Below, piece after piece: positions 1-8,161 of a DNA stretch of 43,507 bases. Each line of letters starts with the position of its first letter. Positions within the stretch are counted from its first letter, which is position 1. Origin of the DNA: an uncultured Bacteroidia bacterium (GTDB taxonomy: Bacteria > Bacteroidota > Bacteroidia > Bacteroidales > UBA932); contig CACYZM010000019.1 in NCBI GenBank assembly GCA_902778855.1, positions 1-43,507 on the forward strand. The letters are read 5' to 3'. The notes beneath the pieces are model-generated. The model saw nothing but the letters and a program-made list of their open reading frames with translations, searched no databases and was not told the DNA's origin. Made by a program: the position numbers and the translations under genes.

Positions 1-1
1 C

Positions 2-184
2 AAGGACCGGTCGGCCTATTTCCTCGTGGCCCTGGTCGCCCTGGCCTACATCGTCAGCTACGTCCTGCTCCAGATGGAAACGTACGCCCTCCTCACCGGT
101 TCCCTGATCCTCTTCCTGCTCCTGGCCGTCGTCATGTATTTCACCCGGAATCTCAACAAGAAGGAGGAGACCCGGCTGGAATAG
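2..184 (+). CDS. creD: CreD family inner membrane protein, C-terminal end (5' part outside window)
   Basis: The reading frame is open from the window edge to the TAG at 182-184 and gives the last 60 residues. Two hydrophobic segments are separated by a short turn containing LLQMETYALLTGS, followed by VVMYFTRNLN, which matches the C-terminus of the CreD / cell envelope integrity inner membrane family (that end usually carries an LLQxEdYALLxGS...VMYxTR pattern). CreD in enterobacteria is a CreBC-regulated envelope protein; its exact function is not settled. The ABC exporter starts one base after the stop, so the two are probably co-transcribed. The N-terminal domain cannot be seen here. Confidence 0.8.
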   Translation, partial: KDRSAYFLVALVALAYIVSYVLLQMETYALLTGSLILFLLLAVVMYFTRNLNKKEETRLE

Positions 185-185
185 T

Positions 186-2006
186 ATGGAAACCTTTAAG
201 CGCGTCTTGTCTTTTGCCCGGCCCTATGGCCGGATGATTCCCGGCTATCTGCTGCTGTCGGTACTGTCGGTCATCTTCGGCGTGGTCAATTATGCCCTGC
301 TGGGGCCGCTGCTGAGCGTGCTGTTCGACAATCCGGATGTGTCGGCGGTGGTGGAGAGGCCGGAATTCTCCTTGAGTCTTGATTATTGCACCGCCTGGTT
401 CGGATGGCTGCTTTCGAGCATCATCCGGGGGCGCGGGATCATCCGCGGCCTGGTGTTCGTGTGCGTGTCGCTGGTGGTGTTCTGCCTGCTGGCCAATGTG
501 TGCCGCTATCTGTCGCAGCGCATCCTGGTGGTGCTGGAGACGCGGATGATGAAGAACATCCGCAAGGAACTGTTTGCCAAGGTGGCTTCGCTTCCGGTGG
601 GCTGGTTTACCGCCCGCCGCAAGGGCGACGTGCTCTCCAGCCTGTCGAACGACGTGGCGGAGGTGCAGAACACCGTGGCGGGCGGCTTCCACGTGTTCCT
701 GCGCGAACCGATCCTGGTGCTGGGCTTCCTGCTGATGCTCTTCTATATGTCGCCGCGGCTGACGCTCATCTCGCTCATCGCCCTGCCGGTGTCGGCCTTC
801 ATCATCACGCGCATCACGCGCCGGCTCCGCGCCGACTCGGTTGAGACGCAGAGCCTGCTGGGGCGCATCCTCAGCCAGTTCGAGGAGGCGATTTCTGGTT
901 CGCGCATCATCAAGGCTTTCGGGGCGAAATCCTATGTGGAAGACAGTTTCGAGCAGGTCAACGAGCGGCATCGCCGCGTGTCGCGGCAGGTGCGCTCGCG
1001 CCAGGAACTGGCCTCGCCCGTGTCGGAATTCCTCGGCATCTCGATCGCCGCGGGCGTGCTTTTCTACGGCGGGTGGCTCAACTACCACGGCCAGCTGGGC
1101 ATGACCTGGCCGCAGTTCATCGTCTATATTATGTTCTACTGGAAGGTGCTCGAGCCGGCCAAGGCCATCGCCAAGTCGTATGCACTGCTCCAGAAGGGGC
1201 TCGTCTCGGCCGAACGGATCTTCCGCATCCTCGACGAACCCGAAGCCATTCCCGACGGGAAGCGGCCGCTCAAGGAATTCCGCGACGCCATTACCTTCGA
1301 CCACGTGACCTTCTCCTATGAAGATGTCCCTGTGCTGCAGGACGTGAGCCTGACCGTGCCCAAAGGGCAGACGGTCGCGCTGGTGGGGCCTTCCGGCGCG
1401 GGCAAGTCCACGCTGGCCGACCTGCTGCCGCGGTTCTATGACGTGCAGGAAGGCGCGGTCCGCATCGACGGGGAGGATATCCGCAACCTGCGTCTGGGCG
1501 ACCTGACGGCCCTGATGGGCATCGTGACCCAGGAGACGGTGCTGTTCAACGATACGGTGCTGGGCAACATCGCTTTCGCCCAGCCCGGCGCTACGCGGGA
1601 ACAGGTCATCGAAGCGGCGCGCATTGCCGGCGCCGACGCCTTCATCGAAGCGCTGCCGCAGGGTTACGACACCAACATCGGCGACCGCGGCGCGAAGCTT
1701 TCGGGCGGCCAGCGGCAGCGCATCGCCATTGCGCGCGCCGTGCTCAAGAACCCGCCCATCCTCATTCTCGACGAGGCCACCAGCGCCCTCGATACCGCGA
1801 GCGAACGGCTGGTGCAGGACGCCTTGTCCCGGCTGATGGGCGGCCGCACTTCGCTGGTCATCGCGCACCGCCTCTCGACGGTCCGGCACGCCGACCGGAT
1901 CTACGTCATTCGCGACGGACGCATCGTGGAAGAAGGGACACACGAAGATTTGGTTGCAAATCACGGTCTTTATTCGCATCTTTGCAGTTTGCAGGACTTT
2001 TCATAA
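186..2006 (+). CDS. ABC transporter, fused permease and ATPase (MsbA-like exporter)
   Basis: This is a 606-residue half-transporter with an N-terminal type-1 exporter membrane domain (about residues 15-320) followed by a nucleotide-binding domain. Walker A is GPSGAGKST at about 401-409, the signature LSGGQ is at 505-509, and Walker B ILILDEATSALD is at about 525-536, with a switch histidine in IAHRLST. Length and layout match MsbA / lipid A and multidrug exporters, which work as homodimers in the inner membrane and flip lipids or amphiphiles. The substrate cannot be read from sequence. The next gene is an acyl-CoA ligase 9 bases downstream, which loosely fits a lipid theme. The start is the only ATG that preserves the first membrane segment. 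Confidence 0.93.
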   Translation: METFKRVLSFARPYGRMIPGYLLLSVLSVIFGVVNYALLGPLLSVLFDNPDVSAVVERPEFSLSLDYCTAWFGWLLSSIIRGRGIIRGLVFVCVSLVVFCLLANVCRYLSQRILVVLETRMMKNIRKELFAKVASLPVGWFTARRKGDVLSSLSNDVAEVQNTVAGGFHVFLREPILVLGFLLMLFYMSPRLTLISLIALPVSAFIITRITRRLRADSVETQSLLGRILSQFEEAISGSRIIKAFGAKSYVEDSFEQVNERHRRVSRQVRSRQELASPVSEFLGISIAAGVLFYGGWLNYHGQLGMTWPQFIVYIMFYWKVLEPAKAIAKSYALLQKGLVSAERIFRILDEPEAIPDGKRPLKEFRDAITFDHVTFSYEDVPVLQDVSLTVPKGQTVALVGPSGAGKSTLADLLPRFYDVQEGAVRIDGEDIRNLRLGDLTALMGIVTQETVLFNDTVLGNIAFAQPGATREQVIEAARIAGADAFIEALPQGYDTNIGDRGAKLSGGQRQRIAIARAVLKNPPILILDEATSALDTASERLVQDALSRLMGGRTSLVIAHRLSTVRHADRIYVIRDGRIVEEGTHEDLVANHGLYSHLCSLQDFS

Positions 2007-2015
2007 ACTATCCCT

Positions 2016-3698
2016 ATGGCAAAAAAACCTTCCCGGAAACGCTCGTTCAACGTCCTTCTCGAAGAGAGTTTCAAGAAGAACTGGGAACGGCCCGCTTTAA
2101 CGAACTACAATCAGAACACCATATACTACAAAGACTTGGCGCAGAAAATCGCCGAGTTGCACCTCTTCTTCGAGGCCTGCGGCATCCAGCAGGGCGACCG
2201 CATCGCGGTCTGTGCCAAGAACCAGGTGAACTGGGGCGTGTCGTATCTGGCCGCCATGACCTACGGCGCCGTGGTGGTGCCCATCCTCCACGAATTCCAG
2301 CCGGCCAACATCCGGCACCTGGTCATCCACTCCGAATCGCGCATCCTCTTCGTGGGCGACAACATCTGGCCGAATATGGAAGGTCTCGACCTTCCGGGCG
2401 TGGAGGTCGTGGTGAAACTCACGGACTTCCAGGTGGTGTATGCCCTGCGTGAAACGGCCACCCAGACCATGGCGGAAATGGACTCCCTGATGCAGGCCCG
2501 CTATCCCCAGGGGTTCTCCAAGGAAGACATCCATTATTATGTGGACTCTCCCGAGGAGATGGCCCTGATCAGCTATACCTCGGGCACCTCGGGCTTCTCG
2601 AAGGGTGTGATGATTCCTTTCCGTGCGCTGACTTCCAATGTGCAGTTCGCCCACGAGGCGGAGCCGCATATGGACTGCAACTCCCGGATGGTCTCGATGC
2701 TGCCTACGGCGCATATGTACGGAATGATCTTCGAATTCCTCTTCGAGATGACGCTCGGCGCCCAGGTGTTCTTCCTCACGCGCCTGCCCAGCCCGAAGGT
2801 GATCCTCGATGCGATGGCGACGGTCAAGCCCGACACCATCATCTCCGTGCCGCTGGTCATCGAGAAGATCTACAAGAATATGCTGCTGCCTTTCATCAGC
2901 AAGGCCCGCATCAAGCTGATGCTCAACCTGCCGGTGATCGACAAGGTGGTCAAGAACAAGATCCGCGACAACCTCATCCAGGCCTTCGGCGGCAAGTTCG
3001 GCGAAGTGATCATCGGCGGCGCGCCGTTCAACCGCGAGGCCGAGGCGTTCTTCAAGCGCATCAACTTCCCGTTCACCATCGGCTACGGCATGACCGAATG
3101 CGCGCCCATCATCACCTATGTCCACTGGGACAAGACCAAGCTCTACTCCTGCGGCAAGGCGGCGCCCCGGATGAAGATCAAGATCGACTCCGACAATCCG
3201 AAAAAGATTCCGGGCGAGGTGCTGGTCAAGGGTGAAAACGTGTTCCTGGGCTACTACAAGAACGAGATCGCCACGCGCGAGGCGTTTGTGGACGGCTGGT
3301 TCCGCACCGGCGACATGGGCGTGATCGACAGCGACGGCTACCTCTACCTGAAGGGGCGCAGCAAGAGCATGATCCTGGGTCCTTCGGGCCAGAACATCTA
3401 TCCCGAGGAGATCGAGAGCATCCTGAACAACCTGCCCTATGTGGTGGAATCGCTCGTGATCGAGGACGATTTCAAACTGGTGGCCCTCGTCTATCCCGAT
3501 TTCGAACTGGCCACGGAAGACGGGCTCGACCGGGAAGCCCTCGAGGCGAAGATGGAAGAGAACCGCAAGATGGCCAACCTCGAGCTCGACCAGTACTGCA
3601 AGATCGGCGCCATCGAGATCGTGGACCAGGAATTCGAAAAGACTCCCAAGCGGAGCATCAAGCGATACCTTTATCAGCGCGACGTGAATACGCGTTAA
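2016..3698 (+). CDS. AMP-dependent acyl-CoA synthetase (long-chain fatty acid CoA ligase type)
   Basis: The 560-residue protein is an ANL-superfamily adenylate-forming enzyme. The P-loop-like motif SYTSGTSGFSKG is at about 186-197, the A5 motif GYGMTE at 356-361, and the A7 motif GWFRTGD at 427-433, followed by the lysine-containing region LYLKGRSK. These motifs bind ATP and form an acyl-adenylate that is passed to CoA. Length and motifs fit long-chain acyl-CoA ligases of Bacteroidota; chain-length preference cannot be inferred. It follows the ABC exporter by 9 bases and precedes the dCMP deaminase by 6, so all are likely one transcript. A role in recycling or activating fatty acids for membrane lipids is inference. 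Confidence 0.9.
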   Translation: MAKKPSRKRSFNVLLEESFKKNWERPALTNYNQNTIYYKDLAQKIAELHLFFEACGIQQGDRIAVCAKNQVNWGVSYLAAMTYGAVVVPILHEFQPANIRHLVIHSESRILFVGDNIWPNMEGLDLPGVEVVVKLTDFQVVYALRETATQTMAEMDSLMQARYPQGFSKEDIHYYVDSPEEMALISYTSGTSGFSKGVMIPFRALTSNVQFAHEAEPHMDCNSRMVSMLPTAHMYGMIFEFLFEMTLGAQVFFLTRLPSPKVILDAMATVKPDTIISVPLVIEKIYKNMLLPFISKARIKLMLNLPVIDKVVKNKIRDNLIQAFGGKFGEVIIGGAPFNREAEAFFKRINFPFTIGYGMTECAPIITYVHWDKTKLYSCGKAAPRMKIKIDSDNPKKIPGEVLVKGENVFLGYYKNEIATREAFVDGWFRTGDMGVIDSDGYLYLKGRSKSMILGPSGQNIYPEEIESILNNLPYVVESLVIEDDFKLVALVYPDFELATEDGLDREALEAKMEENRKMANLELDQYCKIGAIEIVDQEFEKTPKRSIKRYLYQRDVNTR

Positions 3699-3704
3699 CG
3701 GCTT

Positions 3705-4124
3705 ATGGACAAGGAAAAACAGACGAGATTCGACCGCAGCTACCTGGAAATGGCTGCCGTCTGGGCGAAGAATTCCTACTGCACCCGCCGGCAGGTGGGC
3801 GCCATCCTGGTCAAGGACCGGATGATCATTTCGGACGGCTACAACGGCACGCCGTCGGGTTTTGAAAACGTTTGCGAAGACGAGAACGGGGTGACGAAGC
3901 CCTACGTCCTCCACGCCGAAGCCAATGCGATTACGAAAGTGGCCCGCAGCGGCAACAGCAGCGAGGGCGCGACGCTTTACATTACCGATTCTCCCTGTAT
4001 GGAGTGTGCCAAGCTGATCATCCAGTCGGGCATCACCCGGGTCGTCTATGCCCGGGAATACCGGATCATCGACGGCGTGGACCTGCTGCGCCGCGCCGGC
4101 ATCCAGGTGGACAAATTCGAATAG
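3705..4124 (+). CDS. dCMP deaminase family protein
   Basis: This 139-residue protein carries the zinc-dependent cytidine/deoxycytidylate deaminase signature: HAE at 70-72 (zinc-binding His70, proton-shuttling Glu72) and PCMEC at 97-101 (Cys98 and Cys101 complete the zinc site). Family members convert dCMP to dUMP, feeding thymidylate synthesis, or deaminate related nucleotides; the ComEB name is used for the Firmicutes version. It lies in a tight run (6 bases after the acyl-CoA ligase, 3 before the protease), a common arrangement in Bacteroidales. Specificity for dCMP is inferred from family resemblance and the NGTPSGF loop after the first strand. Confidence 0.9.
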   Translation: MDKEKQTRFDRSYLEMAAVWAKNSYCTRRQVGAILVKDRMIISDGYNGTPSGFENVCEDENGVTKPYVLHAEANAITKVARSGNSSEGATLYITDSPCMECAKLIIQSGITRVVYAREYRIIDGVDLLRRAGIQVDKFE

Positions 4125-4127
4125 CCG

Positions 4128-5714
4128 ATGGAGCCGCGTACCAAGAATCTGCTTCGCTCCCTGGGCTGGTGGGTGATCCTGTTCCTGCTGCTCATCCTGA
4201 TCGGCCGTTTGTGGCAGCAGAACCGTAAGAAAGAAGTGCGGATTCCCGAATCCGACTGGGCCAAGCTGCAGCTTGTCCTGCAGAGCGTGGACCGCGACTA
4301 TGTCGACGAGATCGACCAGAAGGCCGTGACCGAAAAGATTCTGCCCGACCTGCTCGCCGCGCTCGACCCGCATTCGGTGTATCTTCCGCCCGTGGAGCTG
4401 AAGGAAGCCGAAGAAGACCTCCAGGGCGGGTTCGACGGCATCGGCATCCAGTTCAGCGTGCCCAACGACACGGCCATCGTGTCGCAGGTGATCGTGGGCG
4501 GCCCGTCCGAGAAGGCCGGCTTGCTGTCGGGCGACCGGGTGGTGCAGGTCGACGACCGCGTGATCGCGGGCGTGAACATGCCCCAGGACTCGATGGTCCG
4601 CCTGATGAAAGGCAAGCGCGGGACGCGCGTGGAAATCCACGTGATGCGCGAAGGCGTGGCCGAGCCGCTGGTCTTTCCCATCATCCGCGACGTGATTCCC
4701 GTCAACAGCGTGGATGTGGCCTTTATGCTCAACGATACGACGGGGTACATCAAGCTGTCGAAGTTCGCCCGCAGCACGTATCTGGAATTTCTCAAGGCGG
4801 CGCTCTCCCTGCGGGAGCAGGGCATGCGCCGGCTCGTGTTCGACCTGCGCGACAATACCGGCGGCTATCTCGACCAGGCGCTGCTCCTGTCGAACGAATT
4901 CCTGGAGAAGGGCGACCTGATCGTATATATGGAAGGCCGCAACCGGCCGCGCAGCGACGTGTTCGCCGACGGCAAGGGAAGCTGCCGCGACCTTTCGCTC
5001 GCCGTGCTCATCAACGAAGCGTCGGCCTCCTCGAGCGAGATTTTCGCCGGCGCGATGCAGGACAATGACCGCGCTACGCTCTACGGCCTGCGCTCGTTCG
5101 GCAAGGGCCTCGTGCAGGAACCGGTCTTCTTCAGCGACGGGTCGGGGATCCGGCTCACGGTGGCGCGCTATTACAGCCCGTCGGGCCGTTGTATCCAGAA
5201 GCCGTATTCCGATGCGTACGGATACGATATCTACGAGCGCTATCTCCACGGCGAGATGACGAGCGTCGACAGCATCAAGGTCAACGATTCGCTGCAATTC
5301 ACCACGCGCGGCGGCCGCACGGTGTACGGCGGGGGCGGCATCATCCCCGATGTCTTCGTCCCGCTCGACACCACCCGCTATACCGACTTCCTGGGCCAGT
5401 GCAACCGCCAGAGCCTGCAGGTCAAGTTCGCGACCCGGATGTCCGACCGTTACCGCGCCTCCCTGCGGGAGATCCACGACCTGCCTGCGCTCAACCGCTT
5501 CCTGGACGGTCTTCCGCTGAAAGATGAGTTCATCGCCTACACTACCGCGGCGGGCGTGAAGCCCACGCCGCAGGAGTGGGAAATCTCGGGTCCGCTCCTC
5601 CTGGTGCAGATCCGGGCCCTGATCGGACGCAACACGCCGATGAACGACGAAGCCTTCTATCCCATCTGGCTGACCACCGACAATGTGATGGAAGCGGTGT
5701 TGAAGGACGGATAA
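4128..5714 (+). CDS. S41 family C-terminal processing peptidase (CtpA/Prc type)
   Basis: The 528-residue protein has one N-terminal membrane anchor (about residues 11-28), a PDZ domain around 100-185 (GIGIQF ... VIVGGPSEKAGLLSGDRV), and an S41 catalytic core. The catalytic serine is most likely Ser301 in the NEASASSSE motif, and the general base is Lys326 in SFGKG; the 25-residue spacing is the same as Ser452/Lys477 of E. coli Prc. Such proteases work in the periplasm, degrading or trimming envelope proteins from their C-termini. The start ATG follows the deaminase stop by 3 bases. It is the last gene of the creD-to-protease run. Confidence 0.93.
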   Translation: MEPRTKNLLRSLGWWVILFLLLILIGRLWQQNRKKEVRIPESDWAKLQLVLQSVDRDYVDEIDQKAVTEKILPDLLAALDPHSVYLPPVELKEAEEDLQGGFDGIGIQFSVPNDTAIVSQVIVGGPSEKAGLLSGDRVVQVDDRVIAGVNMPQDSMVRLMKGKRGTRVEIHVMREGVAEPLVFPIIRDVIPVNSVDVAFMLNDTTGYIKLSKFARSTYLEFLKAALSLREQGMRRLVFDLRDNTGGYLDQALLLSNEFLEKGDLIVYMEGRNRPRSDVFADGKGSCRDLSLAVLINEASASSSEIFAGAMQDNDRATLYGLRSFGKGLVQEPVFFSDGSGIRLTVARYYSPSGRCIQKPYSDAYGYDIYERYLHGEMTSVDSIKVNDSLQFTTRGGRTVYGGGGIIPDVFVPLDTTRYTDFLGQCNRQSLQVKFATRMSDRYRASLREIHDLPALNRFLDGLPLKDEFIAYTTAAGVKPTPQEWEISGPLLLVQIRALIGRNTPMNDEAFYPIWLTTDNVMEAVLKDG

Positions 5715-5722
5715 AATGAAAC

Positions 5723-5775
5723 TTTTTTAGATTTTTTCCGTATAACTATTGTTTTCTCGCATTAAATCTAAAAAA
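5723..5775 (+). promoter_or_regulatory. 12-bp inverted repeat whose right arm overlaps the queA start codon
   Basis: TTTTTTAGATTT (5723-5734) is exactly complementary to AAATCTAAAAAA (5764-5775), with 29 bases between. The last A of the right arm is the first base of the queA ATG. In RNA this AT-rich hairpin would cover the start codon. A direct repeat ATGAAACTTT also flanks the arms (from 5716 and from 5775). It may instead mark the 3' end of the upstream transcript. No known riboswitch was recognised. Confidence 0.45.
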
Positions 5776-6824
5776 TGAAACTTTCCCAATTCGGATTTGA
5801 ACTTCCCCCGGAACTGATCGCCAAATACCCTTCCCCCGAGCGGGACGAATGCCGCCTGATGGTGCTGCACAAGGACACCGGCGAAATCGAGCACCGGATT
5901 TTCAAGGATATCATCGAGTACGCCGCGCCGCACGACCTGTTCGTGTTCAACGACGCCAAAGTGTTCCCCGCCCGGATGAGCGGCAACAAGGAAAAGACCG
6001 GCGCCGAGATCGACGTATTCCTGCTGCGCGAGCTCAACCGCGACCAGCGCCTCTGGGACGTGCTGGTCGATCCCGCCCGCAAGATCCGCATCGGCAACAA
6101 GCTCTATTTCGGAGAGAACGACAGCCTGGTGGCCGAGGTCATCGACAATACGACCTCCCGCGGCCGCACGCTCCGCTTCCTCTTCGACGGTACCTACGAG
6201 GAATTCCGCCAGACCCTCTACCAGATGGGCTCCCTGCCCGTTCCCAAGTGGATCCGCCCCCACGCGGAAGAGATTGACAAAGAGCGCTTCCAGACCATCT
6301 TCGCGTCGAAGGAGGGTGCCGTGGCCTGCCCGGCGGCCGGCCTGCACTTCAGCAAGATCCTCTTCAAGAAAATGGAGATCCGCGACATCGACACCACCTT
6401 CCTGACCCTCTATATGGGCAACGCCCATTTCCACAACGTGGACGTGGAAGACCTCTCCAAGCACAAGATGGACTCCGAGCAGTTCTCGATCTCCGAGGAG
6501 ACCGCTGCCGCGGTCAACGGCGCCAAGGCGCGCGGCAACAAGATCTTCGCCGTCGGCGTGACGGTGGCCCGCGCCCTCGAGACCTACGTCACGACCAAGA
6601 AGGAGATCCGCGCCTTCGACGGCTGGACCAACAAGTTCATCTTCCCGCCGTATCAGTTCTCGGTGCCCGACGCTTTCGTCACCAACTTCCATCTGCCCTA
6701 CAGCACGATGCTGATGACGGCCGCCGCCTTCGGCGGCTACCGCCCCGTGATGGATGCCTACAAGGTGGCCATCGAGCAGGGCTACCAGTTCGGTACCTAC
6801 GGCGACGCGATGCTGATTATTTAG
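5775..6824 (+). CDS. queA: tRNA preQ1(34) S-adenosylmethionine ribosyltransferase-isomerase QueA
   Basis: The 349-residue protein has the length and conserved stretches of QueA: the N-terminal FELPPELIAKYP, the central AAGLHFS motif, and the C-terminal NFHLPYSTMLMTAAAFGGY. QueA transfers the ribose part of S-adenosylmethionine to preQ1 at the wobble position of tRNAs, giving epoxyqueuosine. This is the penultimate step of queuosine synthesis. The gene has its own 60-base AT-rich leader, unlike the tightly packed genes before it, and is followed by repeats and a terminator, so it is probably transcribed separately. The ATG at 5775 is the natural start because family members begin with the same MKLSxFxFELP pattern. 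Confidence 0.95.
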   Translation: MKLSQFGFELPPELIAKYPSPERDECRLMVLHKDTGEIEHRIFKDIIEYAAPHDLFVFNDAKVFPARMSGNKEKTGAEIDVFLLRELNRDQRLWDVLVDPARKIRIGNKLYFGENDSLVAEVIDNTTSRGRTLRFLFDGTYEEFRQTLYQMGSLPVPKWIRPHAEEIDKERFQTIFASKEGAVACPAAGLHFSKILFKKMEIRDIDTTFLTLYMGNAHFHNVDVEDLSKHKMDSEQFSISEETAAAVNGAKARGNKIFAVGVTVARALETYVTTKKEIRAFDGWTNKFIFPPYQFSVPDAFVTNFHLPYSTMLMTAAAFGGYRPVMDAYKVAIEQGYQFGTYGDAMLII

Positions 6825-6826
6825 AT

Positions 6827-6921
6827 GGGGCTCTGCCCCAAACCCCGCGCCTCCCGGCCTTAGTACTTTGCTAATGCTGGGAGACGTGCGTATATGAGCA
6901 GGGTTTAGCAAAGTACCGGCC
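6827..6921. repeat. Intergenic palindromic repeat element downstream of queA
   Basis: Two structures sit here. The first is a perfect small hairpin GGGGC-TCT-GCCCC at 6827-6839, just after the queA stop. The second is a longer inverted repeat: GTACTTTGCTAA at 6863-6874 pairs exactly with TTAGCAAAGTAC at 6905-6916 across a 30-base loop, and GGCC lies just outside each arm (6856-6859 and 6918-6921). The layout resembles a small MITE or REP-like element. No protein is encoded. Copies elsewhere in the genome cannot be checked from this window. Confidence 0.55.
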
Positions 6922-6928
6922 TCCGGCG

Positions 6929-6948
6929 GTCCGCTGAAGCGGACTTTT
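6929..6948 (+). terminator. Rho-independent terminator after queA
   Basis: GTCCGC (6929-6934) pairs with GCGGAC (6939-6944) around a TGAA tetraloop, with an extra T-A closing pair possible, and is followed at once by TTTT (6945-6948). It lies 105 bases after the queA stop and before the dprA promoter region. Confidence 0.65.
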
Positions 6949-7032
6949 AGCGTATGACGTATAGCGACTTTTTTTAATTTGTTAATCCTGTCGAAATTGC
7001 TTTTCCGTCGGCCGATTTCGGGTCGGAGTCCG

Positions 7033-7040
7033 TATCTTGG
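7033..7040 (+). promoter_or_regulatory. Probable -7 promoter box for dprA
   Basis: TATCTTGG differs by one base from the Bacteroidota -7 consensus TAnnTTTG and ends 11 bases before the ATG at 7052. A TTG at 7037 that would extend the reading frame lies inside this box, which argues against using it as the start codon. No clear -33 TTTG was found at 19 bases. Confidence 0.45.
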
Positions 7041-7051
7041 ATGCAAAAAAG

Positions 7052-8158
7052 ATGGACTCCGACCTTTCTGTTTATTATTGTGCGCTGAGCCGGGTGTTCG
7101 CGTACAAATGCGCCGCCGGGCGGCATCTGCTGGAAACCTTCGGCGGCCCGGCCGCCGTGTTCGCCGCGCGCCGCGAGGAACTCGCGGCTGCGCTCCGCCA
7201 CGGCGACGACTTTATCGACCAGCTTCTGGCGCCCGCGCTGCTGGAATGGGCCCGGCGCGAATGCGAATGGGCGCGGAGCGCGGGTGTCCGGATGCTGGGC
7301 ATCGGACAGCCCGGCTATCCGCGCCGGCTCGCCGACTGCGGCGACGCGCCGCTGCTGTTGTATGTCCGCGGAGCGGCCGATATGGACGCTACGCACGTGC
7401 TCGCCGTCGTAGGCACCCGAAAGGCCACCTGGACGGGCCGCGACCAGTGCCGCCGCATCGTGGAGAATCTGGCCGAGCTGGAAGAGAAGCCGCTGATCGT
7501 CAGCGGCCTGGCCCTCGGCATCGACGGCTGCGCCCACGAAGCCGCCCTGGCCGCCGGCCTGCCTACCGTCGGCGTGTTGCCGTGCGGCCCCGAAGCGGTC
7601 TATCCGCGCCAGCACCAGGCCCTGGCCGACCGGATGCTCGAGCGCGGCGCCCTGGTCACCGACTTCGCGCGCGGCATCGCGCCCGAAGCCTACACCTTCC
7701 TGCGCCGCAACCGCATCATCGCCGGCCTGGCCGACGCCGTTCTGCTGGTCGAGTCGTACCGGAAGGGCGGGGGACTGATCACCGCTTCGCTGGCCGCTTC
7801 CTACAACCGGGAAGTCTATGCCGTGCCGGGCCGTCCGACGGACGCTTCGTTCGAGGGCTGCAACCGGCTGATCGCGGCGCAGGAGGCCGTGCTGGTGCCT
7901 GACGAGGAGGCGCTGGGCCTCGCGCTGGGCTGGCGCGTCCTGCGCCGAGCCAGCCGCCGGCCGTCGCTCCTGCGCCCCGACGATCCGCCGCTCCGCCGCG
8001 AACTGCTGCTGATTCTTGCCGAGCGGTCGCCGGCCACGATGGAGGAACTGGCGGCCTGGACCGGCCTGCCGGCCCGCGACATTTCGGTCGAGTTGCTCGA
8101 TTTGGAATTGGCGGGCCGCGTGGTGGCCGACGGAACCAAATTTTGTGTATCTTTGTAA
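7052..8158 (+). CDS. dprA: DNA-processing protein DprA
   Basis: The 368-residue protein has the DprA/Smf Rossmann core: VVGTRKAT, then SGLALGIDGCAH (the family's SGxAxGID..AH motif), then LPCGPEAVYPRQH. A short C-terminal winged-helix region (about residues 300-365) follows, as in many DprA proteins. DprA binds incoming single-stranded DNA and loads RecA during natural transformation; it is also conserved in species with no known competence. I chose ATG 7052 rather than TTG 7037 because the latter lies in the -7 promoter box. It is followed by tatD after 3 bases, and a promoter box for tatD lies inside the end of this gene. Confidence 0.93.
   Translation: MDSDLSVYYCALSRVFAYKCAAGRHLLETFGGPAAVFAARREELAAALRHGDDFIDQLLAPALLEWARRECEWARSAGVRMLGIGQPGYPRRLADCGDAPLLLYVRGAADMDATHVLAVVGTRKATWTGRDQCRRIVENLAELEEKPLIVSGLALGIDGCAHEAALAAGLPTVGVLPCGPEAVYPRQHQALADRMLERGALVTDFARGIAPEAYTFLRRNRIIAGLADAVLLVESYRKGGGLITASLAASYNREVYAVPGRPTDASFEGCNRLIAAQEAVLVPDEEALGLALGWRVLRRASRRPSLLRPDDPPLRRELLLILAERSPATMEELAAWTGLPARDISVELLDLELAGRVVADGTKFCVSL
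8148..8155 (+). promoter_or_regulatory. -7 promoter box TATCTTTG inside the 3' end of dprA, ahead of tatD
   Basis: A perfect TATCTTTG lies in the last codons of dprA and ends 6 bases before the tatD ATG at 8162. With transcription starting a few bases downstream of this box, the tatD message would be nearly leaderless. No TTTG -33 element is present at 19 bases, so this may be weak or may simply reflect codon choice. Confidence 0.4.
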
Positions 8159-8161
8159 GAC

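Noticed and set aside
2097-5477. Very long open frame of 1126 codons on the - strand
   Set aside because: It runs antisense through the acyl-CoA ligase, deaminase and protease genes, which all have clear motifs. Its translation is low-complexity (rich in His, Arg, Asp, Val) and matches no family. High third-position GC on the coding strand removes stops from the antisense frame.
5715-5774. preQ1 riboswitch ahead of queA
   Set aside because: The short preQ1 aptamer pattern (GC-rich stem followed by an A-rich tail that forms a pseudoknot) is not present; only an AT-rich inverted repeat is seen.
7037-7051. Upstream TTG start for dprA
   Set aside because: The TTG is part of the probable -7 box TATCTTGG, and the five extra residues are not needed for the DprA fold; ATG 7052 is preferred.
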